A stretch of DNA of 21,242 nt from a virus. This document shows, in pieces, positions 1 to 7,100 of this stretch. The translations under genes were made by a program, and so were the position numbers. The notes beneath the pieces were generated by a model, which made no database searches, was not told the origin of the DNA, and worked only from the letters and a program-made list of their open reading frames with translations. Within the stretch, counting starts at the first letter, position 1; each line of letters starts with the position of its first letter. The stretch lies in the IMG/VR virus record IMGVR_UViG_3300033571_006807, positions 1 through 21,242 of that record; one strand, written 5' to 3'.

Positions 1-53
1 CTCACACCATTGGGCCTCGCAGTCCGCGCAGCACTCGCACAGGAGACGCAGCC

Positions 54-272
54 CTAGCGCGGACAGTCGTTGTCGCAGACGCAAGCCCACTTGCTGTTGT
101 GCGTCTCTATCTCTTTCACCGTCTCTGCGGTGTCCGTCTTGCTATCGTAGCTGATCGGCTTGGCGATGCGGCAGTAATCACCGACGAGCGCGGTCGAACC
201 TGTCACGCAGCCGGTCAAGACGAGCGGGATCATCAACGTCCATAGCGGCTTCAGCCTTGGCAACGTTAGCAT
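54..272 (-). CDS. o-spanin, Rz1-like outer-membrane lipoprotein
   Basis: Outer-membrane half of the spanin pair, which fuses the inner and outer membranes in the last step of Gram-negative lysis. The 72-residue product begins with a signal peptide (basic residues, then WTLMIPLVLTGC) whose lipobox LTGC places the lipidated Cys at residue 22. The mature part is short and polar and ends with a Cys-rich tail (WACVCDNDCPR). I chose the ATG at 272 over the in-frame ATG at 290 because an AGGAGG lies six bases before it and none precedes the other. The first third is nested in another frame inside the i-spanin gene, as in lambda and T7 Rz/Rz1 pairs. Family assignment rests on lipobox, size and position. 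Confidence 0.85.
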   Translation of the reverse strand: MLTLPRLKPLWTLMIPLVLTGCVTGSTALVGDYCRIAKPISYDSKTDTAETVKEIETHNSKWACVCDNDCPR

Positions 273-378
273 CGAGTGCCTCCTGTGCATCCTTACGGCC
301 CTCTTGCTTTGCGCGGGATCGAACCCACTCGCTCACCAACAGCGAGAGCAGAGACAAGAGAGCCGTAAAGATTCTCAT
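178..378 (-). CDS. i-spanin, Rz-like inner-membrane lysis protein
   Basis: Inner-membrane half of the spanin pair. The 66-residue protein has one N-terminal membrane segment (about residues 3-17, FTALLSLLSLLVSEW) followed by a charged, Ala- and Arg-rich helical periplasmic part that is predicted to form a coiled coil and meet the o-spanin. It is short compared with lambda Rz (153 residues). Its ATG at 378 overlaps the holin stop in an ATGA, so translation is probably coupled. The o-spanin gene begins inside it. The call rests on topology and cassette position rather than a strong sequence signature. Confidence 0.75.
   Translation of the reverse strand: MRIFTALLSLLSLLVSEWVRSRAKQEGRKDAQEALDANVAKAEAAMDVDDPARLDRLRDRFDRARR
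279..284 (-). promoter_or_regulatory. ribosome binding site deciding the o-spanin start
   Basis: AGGAGG on the minus strand, six bases before the ATG at 272-270. It lies inside the i-spanin coding sequence and supports the shorter o-spanin start. Confidence 0.7.
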
Positions 379-536
379 TTCTTAGAGGCTACCGACCAGA
401 TAGCCACCGTGATCGTAGCCACGGCACCAGCAACGCCCTCGACAAGTGACGCATCGAGGTAGCCCTTGCCCGCCAGAAACCCTGCAACCGCCGCAACAAC
501 CGTGCGCACGATGCCAAACACCTGGTCCTTATTCAT
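375..536 (-). CDS. small two-helix holin, Pam3-gp28-like
   Basis: A 53-residue protein starting MNKDQVFGIVRTVVAAVAGF. It has two hydrophobic segments, about residues 8-22 and 33-49, separated by a short loop (KGYLDASLVEG), and ends in SVASKK. This pattern resembles the short holins annotated as the Pam3-gp28 family, as far as I recall that family; I could not run a search. Holins time lysis by making lesions in the inner membrane. AAGGAG sits six bases before the ATG and overlaps the endolysin stop codon at 547-549. Its stop overlaps the i-spanin ATG (ATGA). The order endolysin, holin, i-spanin, o-spanin is a compact lysis cassette. It is easily missed because it is shorter than 60 codons. 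Confidence 0.8.
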   Translation of the reverse strand: MNKDQVFGIVRTVVAAVAGFLAGKGYLDASLVEGVAGAVATITVAIWSVASKK

Positions 537-546
537 CTCAGTCTCC

Positions 547-1050
547 TTACGCTTCGCCGTTGGTATCGATCACCGCAGACCTCGCCCATGGTGCAGGTGG
601 AGCCACCGGCACACCCTTTGGCCATCTTAATGCAATCAGCCTGTCTCGTGCAAACCGGCGCACGTTCACTGCATCCCCCTGATTGCCGCCCAAAATGTTC
701 AACGAGCCGTCAGCGTTCACGCTATCGACAAAGCCCACATGCCCACCGCCAGCGCGAGAGAACACAGCAATGGTGCCCAATGGTGGACGCGTTGCAGTCG
801 TGCCAATGAAGTTGCCCCACGTTGCCCAGGCCTTTGCACGGATGGCGATAGACGGTGGCTTCAAGCCAGCTTGCGTAACGCAATGCGCCGCAAACAGGCC
901 GCACCAGGGAGTCGAATCCCCAACATACCTAATGCCAAGCACAAGCGCGCCAAGACGGTTGCCCCATGACATGATGACTGGGTTGCTAGCAGCACCAGGT
1001 ACTTCGGTTGTCCCGATCAGGCGATACGCCTCAGTCATCCAGCGTGTCAT
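547..1050 (-). CDS. endolysin, TIGR02594-like CHAP/NlpC-type cysteine peptidase
   Basis: A peptidoglycan-cleaving lysis enzyme of 167 residues. Visible landmarks fit the papain-like CHAP/NlpC-P60 fold: STPWCGLFAAHC with the presumed nucleophile Cys50, GGGHVGFV with His104, and LGGNQGD with Asn123 as the likely third catalytic residue. This arrangement (WCG..., GHVGFV, GGNQ) is typical of proteins annotated as TIGR02594 in phages. No signal peptide is visible, so export would depend on the holin. I chose ATG at 1050 rather than the GTG at 1068: GGAG lies six bases before it, and it overlaps the metallophosphoesterase stop as ATGA. The C-terminus is a short Pro/Ala-rich extension. Confidence 0.85.
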   Translation of the reverse strand: MTRWMTEAYRLIGTTEVPGAASNPVIMSWGNRLGALVLGIRYVGDSTPWCGLFAAHCVTQAGLKPPSIAIRAKAWATWGNFIGTTATRPPLGTIAVFSRAGGGHVGFVDSVNADGSLNILGGNQGDAVNVRRFARDRLIALRWPKGVPVAPPAPWARSAVIDTNGEA

Positions 1051-2099
1051 AGTTTGCTCCGTTTCCACTTGAGGTATTCCACACCCTCAAATGGATCAAG
1101 GAAACACTGCACTGCGTTAGGCTTGTCTGCATCAGGATCGACCACGACCAGGCCAGACGCACCAAACTGGTGATCGCCAAAGCCATGCAGCTCCGCGTAA
1201 TCATCCATGAACTTGTAGCCACGTACCCGCATCAGCCAGTAGCAAAACTGCCGGTGTGGATTCTCGCCCTGCCTCAGACCAGTATCGTGATGGTGGCCAG
1301 CAACATACAGGTGCGCCCAATCCTGCATCTGCGCGGTTCGCTCGAGGCCATGCATGTTGTTCCAGATCGAGGTGCCTTTAAAGTTGTGCGCTGCCCACAC
1401 TCGGAAGTCGAAGCCGTTCGGAGAGCGCAGCGTAAACTTGGCTTGCCAGTCATCCATCTGCACATGATGCGGCTTGATAGCATTGAACCAGCTAGTGCTT
1501 ACCGGTCCATCCCACATGTCATGGTTGCCATGCAGCCAGATGAACCACGGCACACCGCTATCATGCAGCAACCACTTGGCCATCTTGCGCGCAGTGCTGG
1601 CTGACGTGTCTTGATTGGCCCACAGTTTGGCCAGCCTGCCTACCCAGTTGTTAGTCGTGTCGCCAATGTTGATAGCGTAAAGCCCTTCGGTATCGCGGGC
1701 TAGCTCACAGTGCTTTTGCAGCAGTGGCCAGTGACAGCCGTTGTCGTCAACGTGCGGATCACCAAAGAACATGAGGGCATAGGGGCCAGCAATCGGCACA
1801 TTAAACTGCCGCCACTGCTTTGCCTTCTTGTGCTCGAGCGCCTTCTCAAAGCGCCGCGATTGTAGTGCAATCACTTCCTCAATCGGCACGTCATCGTCAG
1901 GCAAATCAGATGCAGTGGGCAAGGATGCTATAGCTACCTGGGCAACGCGCGCCTGGTGCCGCTTTGCAGCAGAGATAATGGCTGATCTGCCGCCATGTGT
2001 GCCCTCTCGGGCTAATGCTCGTGCGCTGCCTGCTTGCTGCATTGCTGTAAAAATCTCAGCGTCACGCGCTGGATCAATGTCATATGCGTTTGTTGCCAT
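1047..2099 (-). CDS. calcineurin-like metallophosphoesterase
   Basis: A 350-residue protein with a full set of metallophosphoesterase metal-binding motifs in order: GDPHVD (113-118), IGDTTNN (145-151), LHGNHD (189-194), a His in AAHN (238) and AGHHHD (267-272). This family uses two metal ions to hydrolyse phosphomono- or diesters; the substrate cannot be read from the sequence. Residues about 10-50 are a separate helical N-terminus (AGSARALAREGTHGGRSAII) that could be a small helix-turn-helix, which would suit a nucleic-acid substrate; that is inference. It sits between a small membrane protein and the endolysin, overlapping both (TGATG before, ATGA after), so it is made with the lysis proteins. 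Phage phosphoesterases are known, but their role in this position is unclear to me. Confidence 0.85.
   Translation of the reverse strand: MATNAYDIDPARDAEIFTAMQQAGSARALAREGTHGGRSAIISAAKRHQARVAQVAIASLPTASDLPDDDVPIEEVIALQSRRFEKALEHKKAKQWRQFNVPIAGPYALMFFGDPHVDDNGCHWPLLQKHCELARDTEGLYAINIGDTTNNWVGRLAKLWANQDTSASTARKMAKWLLHDSGVPWFIWLHGNHDMWDGPVSTSWFNAIKPHHVQMDDWQAKFTLRSPNGFDFRVWAAHNFKGTSIWNNMHGLERTAQMQDWAHLYVAGHHHDTGLRQGENPHRQFCYWLMRVRGYKFMDDYAELHGFGDHQFGASGLVVVDPDADKPNAVQCFLDPFEGVEYLKWKRSKL
1057..1061 (-). promoter_or_regulatory. ribosome binding site deciding the endolysin start
   Basis: CGGAG on the minus strand, six bases before the ATG at 1050-1048. It lies in the last codons of the upstream gene and favours this start over the upstream GTG at 1068. 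Confidence 0.65.
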
Positions 2100-2293
2100 C
2101 AGTCAGACTTGCGGCCAAGCCATCGCTGAATCGTGTCCATCTCGTAGACGCGCAGCACAAGCCAGATTGCCGAGAGTATTTGCAGGATCACGGGGAACAG
2201 CTCTACGCTCACCCATGAAACAATCCCCACCCCAGCGGCAGCAGTATCCATCAGGGTTTTGGCCAAAGTGGTGAACTCTTGATCGCTACTCAT
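2099..2293 (-). CDS. small membrane protein, possible second holin
   Basis: A 64-residue protein with a polar N-terminus, a Gly/Ala-rich hydrophobic stretch (about 17-27) and a strong membrane segment (about 30-49, including LFPVILQILSAIWLVLRVYE), ending in a basic tail (QRWLGRKSD). Size and position directly after the tail fibre block match T7 gene 17.5, the type II holin. However, a more convincing short holin lies next to the endolysin, so this one could be a second holin, an antiholin or another membrane factor. It starts with an ATGA overlap with the Ig-like gene and ends in a TGATG overlap with the metallophosphoesterase. No clear Shine-Dalgarno is visible, so it probably depends on coupling. 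Confidence 0.55.
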   Translation of the reverse strand: MSSDQEFTTLAKTLMDTAAAGVGIVSWVSVELFPVILQILSAIWLVLRVYEMDTIQRWLGRKSD

Positions 2294-2661
2294 GGAGGCG
2301 TCCCAGTAAAGCTGGCGGAAATTGCAACAGTGACCGTAATCGTGCGCCCATTGGACGTGTCAGTAATCAAGCAAGAACCGGTAGCAGAGCCGGTGTCTAC
2401 GCCAGCAACCCCAGTGCAGTTAAACACAGTACTTGCACTAGAAGGGCTGTTAGCGCTGCAACCCGACATTCCGCTTCTACCAGAAACCGACCACGAGTAG
2501 GTGTACGGCCCAGTACCGCCCGAGACAATGCTTGCCGTAGTTGATCCTGTTGACATGTCCTGAGACACGGAGCTTGTCGCGCTCACCGTGCTTGGCAATG
2601 CCTGTCCCACAAGCGGCACGATGTTGCGAGCGCCCAGCATGACGCACATAACGCCCGTCAT
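2290..2661 (-). CDS. small Ig-like fold protein downstream of the tail fibre
   Basis: A 123-residue protein. Residues about 26-118 look like one beta-sandwich domain of the bacterial Ig/PKD kind: a GGTGPYTYSW motif at 48-57, alternating Ser/Thr/Val strands, and an NGRTITVTVAIS final strand near 104-115. Four Cys (6, 68, 82, 97) are present; Cys68, Cys82 and Cys97 could form a disulfide. I chose ATG at 2661, which overlaps the tail-fibre stop (ATGA), over the in-frame GTG at 2685. A role as an accessory adhesin or fibre tip is inferred from the fold and from being directly behind the fibre gene. No enzyme motif is visible. Confidence 0.6.
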   Translation of the reverse strand: MTGVMCVMLGARNIVPLVGQALPSTVSATSSVSQDMSTGSTTASIVSGGTGPYTYSWSVSGRSGMSGCSANSPSSASTVFNCTGVAGVDTGSATGSCLITDTSNGRTITVTVAISASFTGTPP

Positions 2662-4052
2662 GTAACGCTGCCCGTGATAACCCACTCGGTCGTGCCAACT
2701 TTAAGTAACGTAGCTAGTCCGCGCAGAGCAAGAGTGCGCGCCCCAGTGTTTGAGGTTCCGGCCAATCGCAGCGTGTCAGTGACAGAAGCTACAAATTGAA
2801 TAGTTTGCGAGGTGTCGCTGCTATTATAAATTGCAATGGTTGTGCCTACTGGAAACGCCACAGGCCCAGAGCCGGTAGTGTTGCCAGGAATACGAATGCC
2901 GCCGGCTGAAATGCTAACATGCTTGCCAGAATCGGCCAAGACTAGCGTGTAAGCTGCACCCTGTGAGTTCTGCGGAGTGCCACGAAAGCCAAGAGTGGTG
3001 GAGTCAATCGATCCAGTCTGATTAATTGCGCATGCCTGAACCAAGGACGTAATGTCAGCGTTAGCCCCACTTGCAGCCGCGCTGAGATTAGTGCGCGCAT
3101 CCCCAGCCGTAGTTGCACCAGTGCCGCCATTGGCAACAGCAAGTGCGGTCCCGCTCCAGTTGCCGTTGTTAACAGTGTTTGCAACTGCCAAGTTGCCCAG
3201 CCCAAGGGTGGTGCGCTGTGCAGTTGCGCTTGCGTCATCAAGCAACGCCTTGCCAGCAGCCGTGATGTCTACGCCTAGCTTAGCAGTGCTCACCGAGCCG
3301 TCAGGCAACACACCCTGCGGCAGCGATTGGAAGTAGCGCACCAAAATCTTGGCAGCTAAAGCCGGTGCGGTCGTGAACGTGATTGTAAGCGGGGCACCGC
3401 TTGTCCAGGTAAAGTCAGTACCAGGAATCAGAGCAAGGCCGTTGACCGTGACATACAGGTTGTTAAGCGCGGCGGGGTTCTGCGTCAGCGTGAATGCTGT
3501 CAGCGATCCATTGCCGGTAAAGATATCCGAGATGGAGTCGCCAAAGGCCACGGCAGTTGCAAGCTGTTGTGCTGCAATGATGGTGGGCTGGCCGTCGTTG
3601 TCCCAGTAAAACACGCCGTTGCGGCGCTGCGAAAGAACCGGAACTGGGTTAAGCACGTTAGGCTGGTCAGCGTCCGTCAGCGTAATGACGCGCCCACTTA
3701 CGGCAGTATTCAACTCCTGCGTCATGGCAGTAAGCTGGTCAAGCTGCAGGTTCAGAGCGTCAATGTTGAACGGACCAGACAGCGGGAAGTCAGTCACGCG
3801 CTTAACCGGAATCTCACGCACGATGGTGATGACATCGTTCAGGGTCACGCCGCTTGTGAACGTAACCGTGCCACCACCAGTCACACCCGCACCTGTTACA
3901 GTGTACTGGGTCGTAATCGTCTGCAGTGTGCTGTTGCGATAGACCTTGAGATCGCTATTCCCGAAGAACTCGAACGGCACGACAAAGGCAGTCTGCCCAC
4001 TGGTAGCAGTGTATTGAACTCGGGCAGTGTTGTCGTTGATCAGGATGGCCAT
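2658..4052 (-). CDS. tail fibre protein
   Basis: A receptor-binding fibre of 464 residues. The N-terminus (about 1-120) is a beta-rich attachment module of the kind seen at the start of many podovirus fibres and tailspikes (SGQTAFVVPFEFFGNSDLKV). A second related beta module appears at about 175-245. Residues about 250-345 contain the common fibre-shaft pattern AVANGGTGATTAGDARTNL. The C-terminus (about 365-464) is a Thr/Ser/Val-rich domain ending LATLLKVGTTEWVITGSVT, a pattern common at phage fibre tips. The ATG is preceded by AGGAG six bases away. No nearby reverse transcriptase or template repeat suggests a diversity-generating system. Host specificity cannot be inferred. Confidence 0.85.
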   Translation of the reverse strand: MAILINDNTARVQYTATSGQTAFVVPFEFFGNSDLKVYRNSTLQTITTQYTVTGAGVTGGGTVTFTSGVTLNDVITIVREIPVKRVTDFPLSGPFNIDALNLQLDQLTAMTQELNTAVSGRVITLTDADQPNVLNPVPVLSQRRNGVFYWDNDGQPTIIAAQQLATAVAFGDSISDIFTGNGSLTAFTLTQNPAALNNLYVTVNGLALIPGTDFTWTSGAPLTITFTTAPALAAKILVRYFQSLPQGVLPDGSVSTAKLGVDITAAGKALLDDASATAQRTTLGLGNLAVANTVNNGNWSGTALAVANGGTGATTAGDARTNLSAAASGANADITSLVQACAINQTGSIDSTTLGFRGTPQNSQGAAYTLVLADSGKHVSISAGGIRIPGNTTGSGPVAFPVGTTIAIYNSSDTSQTIQFVASVTDTLRLAGTSNTGARTLALRGLATLLKVGTTEWVITGSVT

Positions 4053-4094
4053 CTAAATCTCCTATTGCGTCATCACGGCAAAGAGCCCGCTGCT

Positions 4095-4104
4095 CAATGG
4101 ACTA
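4095..4104 (-). repeat. TAGTCCATTG element, copy 3 (ahead of the tail fibre)
   Basis: Exact 10-mer on the minus strand. Its TAG is the stop codon of the gp16-like gene. It is followed by a weak hairpin, GAGC...GCTC then TTT. It lies about 40 bases before the tail-fibre start. Identical 10-mers occur at 16434-16443 and 19719-19728. Confidence 0.5.
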
Positions 4105-7100
4105 GCTTTCCATGTCGGAAACCACGAACACACGAGAGCCGCGCATCTTGCTTACGTTAGGGGCAATGTGACGCTCGAACACTTCACGGCTGGCAGTGAT
4201 GCAGCCAAAGGTAATGCGGCGATCCTCTGCCCCCTTTGCTGATTGCAATTCGGCAAGCCGTGCCGAGCCCTTCGGATACGTATGAATTGCCACGTTTCCA
4301 ACGAGGTTGCCCGTCTTGGGATCAGCCAAGAACAGTGCGGTTCTTGCAGTTGTGTCACCCTCAGGCGCGGCAGTGTTTGTGCCAGGGCGAATAATGAACT
4401 CGCCTGATGGGGTAACTCGCTGCTCTTGTGCAAAGCCTGCACTATAGGGTGACGACTTGGAGGTAGTAGATCGAGCAGCGGTCGCACGAGTATCAAGGGT
4501 GTCGCTAATAGCCGCACCCATTAGAGACTCGAATGAAGCAGCCGACGTGCCATCTGAGTTGAAGATGTGCGTCATGCCAGAAGGCTTATCAACAATGATG
4601 AATGGCGCGCTCGAGTCCTTGCCAGTCTTTGCGTAGGCTTCATATGCAGCCAGTGCCTTGCCCGACATCTTGCCGCGCACGTCCTCTGGCAATTTATCTT
4701 GCGCGCTGACCATTGCGTCGTCAGCAAACGGTGCTGTCACAAGCTTACGCATTGTGGCTGCCGTCTCGCCCACCAGATCGGTAAGGTTAAATGCAGGCAC
4801 GGCCTTCGTTAGCTGCTCCGCCTTCTCTGCTACGTCACCAGAAAACTTTGACGCTGCGTTTTTGGCGGAGGAAAAAAGATAGGAAAAGATCGACGGAGAT
4901 TCCTGTGGAGTAATAGTTGGCGCTTGAGTTGCTGGCATAGAGACAGGACTCACAGCCTCCACAGCGGGTTCGTCTCCATCAATATCAGGCTCAGGCTCCA
5001 CAAACTCTTCGATCAAGCCAGCATCAACCATCATCTTGTTGAAGTCCTTCATGAAGAAATCAAACTCCATCAGGCTGGCAAGGGGGATTGCGCGGCGGAT
5101 CATACCGGCGCGCTGATACTCATTAATGTTGGGATTGGTATTCGTGAACGCCTCGAGCACACCCGTAATAACACCAGCAAATGGGCCGCCAATTGCACCA
5201 ACTTTTTGGCTAATCAAATCCTCTCCATAGGGCTCAATGCCAGCAGCGCTTCTCATGCCATATCCGGTTAGCATTTCTGTTTTTTTAAGAACGTCGCCCA
5301 TCCAGCCCATGATGCCAGAACTTTCAAAGGCGCTCACAAAGCGCTCTTTCCAGTCCATGCGTTCCCAGCGGTCGCCAGCCCGCAACCAAGTGCTGATGTA
5401 GCCACCCATAAGCATAGCGGCCAACGATATGGTTACGCTCCGATCACGCCCAGTTGCCGCAGCATGGTTAAACTTAGCCGAGCTTGATACGGAGAAGGAA
5501 AGCAAACTAAACGGCAGCGAAAGGAACGGCATTTCCTGGCGCTCCCCATCAAAACGCACCACACCATCCATAATTGGATGACGCTGGTTTGGTCCTGGCG
5601 TAACAACCGCCGATCTAATCTGTCCTTGCGATGCAGCACGGAAAACATCTGCCGCCTCAGAGCCTAGCTTTCCTGACCAGGCATCAATGTTAGGCAGAAT
5701 CAAACCGCTGTCTGTCGTTTTTTCCCAAGGCATTTCTGCAATCACTCGAGCCATACGAGGATTAATGCCAAAGCTGCTTAGTCTTGCAGCCGTTTGCATT
5801 TCCGCCTTGGTCAAAGTTTCTGCCGTGCGCCCTTCGTTGAACGCCTTTGCAATCGAAAGGCTATCCTCGATCAAGCGATGATTGCCGATCATGCCAACAG
5901 TTTGTTTCCAAACAACAGTGAACGGGTTCATCAAGTTGGCACGGAAAAGCCAAGGCTGAGATGCAGCAAGGCCGCGCTCAAATGCCGTTTGCTTTGTCAC
6001 CATAAGCGCAGAATCGTTCTCGATCATGCGAGACATCGAGGATGACATTGCAAGCTCAAGAGCTTCGCCAAATTGTTGAGCATTTGCACCGCGAACAAGC
6101 GACTTAAACTGTCCGTCCCATGCAGTGCTAAGTGCAGCAAAAACAGGACGATAGCCAATCTGAGCTAACGCTTTGGTAACATCGGTTGTCTGTGAATACA
6201 GGCCGCTGCCCATCAATTGAAGGCGCTCAAGGTTTTTAATCGCACGAACAGTGCGATTACTCCAACTCATTGCGTCTTTGCCGTGAAACCTATTCAGCGT
6301 TTTGTCGCGTGAATCCTCGACAAGTTGAATAGCCTTTTCAATCTGGTCAGTCTTGTAGCCCTCGGAGATTAGGGTGGTCCTAAGCTCATCAAGTTGCTCT
6401 TCCAGATCAAGGGAACCATAGCGACCTTGCATCTCGATTGCTGGGCCCATGCGACGAGCATAGATGCCCATAACCGCATCTGAATCCCACACGATGAAGT
6501 CAGCTAGTTCTTCATTGGTCAGGTCAAGTTGGCGTCCCCGTGTGTTTTTGGGACTGCCAATGCCATCGCTAGGCAAGAACTCTTCGCCGCCATTGCCAAT
6601 GATTCGATTAGCCACGTCTCTTGCTCGGCCAAAAGCTGCTTCGTCGCCGCCGAACGATTCAGCAATGCGCTTTACGAAGGCGTCAAAGTTGTCCGTGATC
6701 TTCTGAATGTCGAAGAAACGAGGGAAATAATACTTCTCACGGGCTGGCTTAACCGGAGTCGCATTGAGAGTCTGCTCCAGATCGACAAGCTCGAGCAATC
6801 TATCAATGTGCTTCTGGTTCTGCGCCTTTAAGAAAGGCACCATGCGTTCAGCATACCCCTTAGCCCTCGTTGACAAGGCAGGCGGTGCGCGCGGTGTTCC
6901 GTCAGGCATAAGGCCGGGATCGTAGGGAGGCTTGCCAGCAAGACGCTCTTTCTCGGCAAGTTCGGCAACCTTGCCCATCTCCTTGCCAAATATTTCAGCC
7001 TTCTCGCTCGTAGTCAGACGGCGACCGAGCTCTGCTTCTCGGGCCTTAGCGTCATTGAGCTTGCCTTCCAGTTCAATCAGATACTCAAGGTTCCGATCAA

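Noticed and set aside
1-53. Minus-strand frame rich in Cys (LCECCADCEAQWCE) after the o-spanin stop, possibly the start of a zinc-binding protein.
   Set aside because: Too short, no start codon with a ribosome binding site in view, and it runs off the window. No feature can be supported here.
2658-4052. A diversity-generating system acting on the tail fibre, as in phage BPP-1.
   Set aside because: No reverse transcriptase gene and no second copy of the fibre 3' end were seen in the window.
3567-4160. Plus-strand open frame of 197 codons opposite the tail fibre start.
   Set aside because: It crosses the fibre start, the gap and the end of the gp16-like gene without any motif, and its strand has no other genes.
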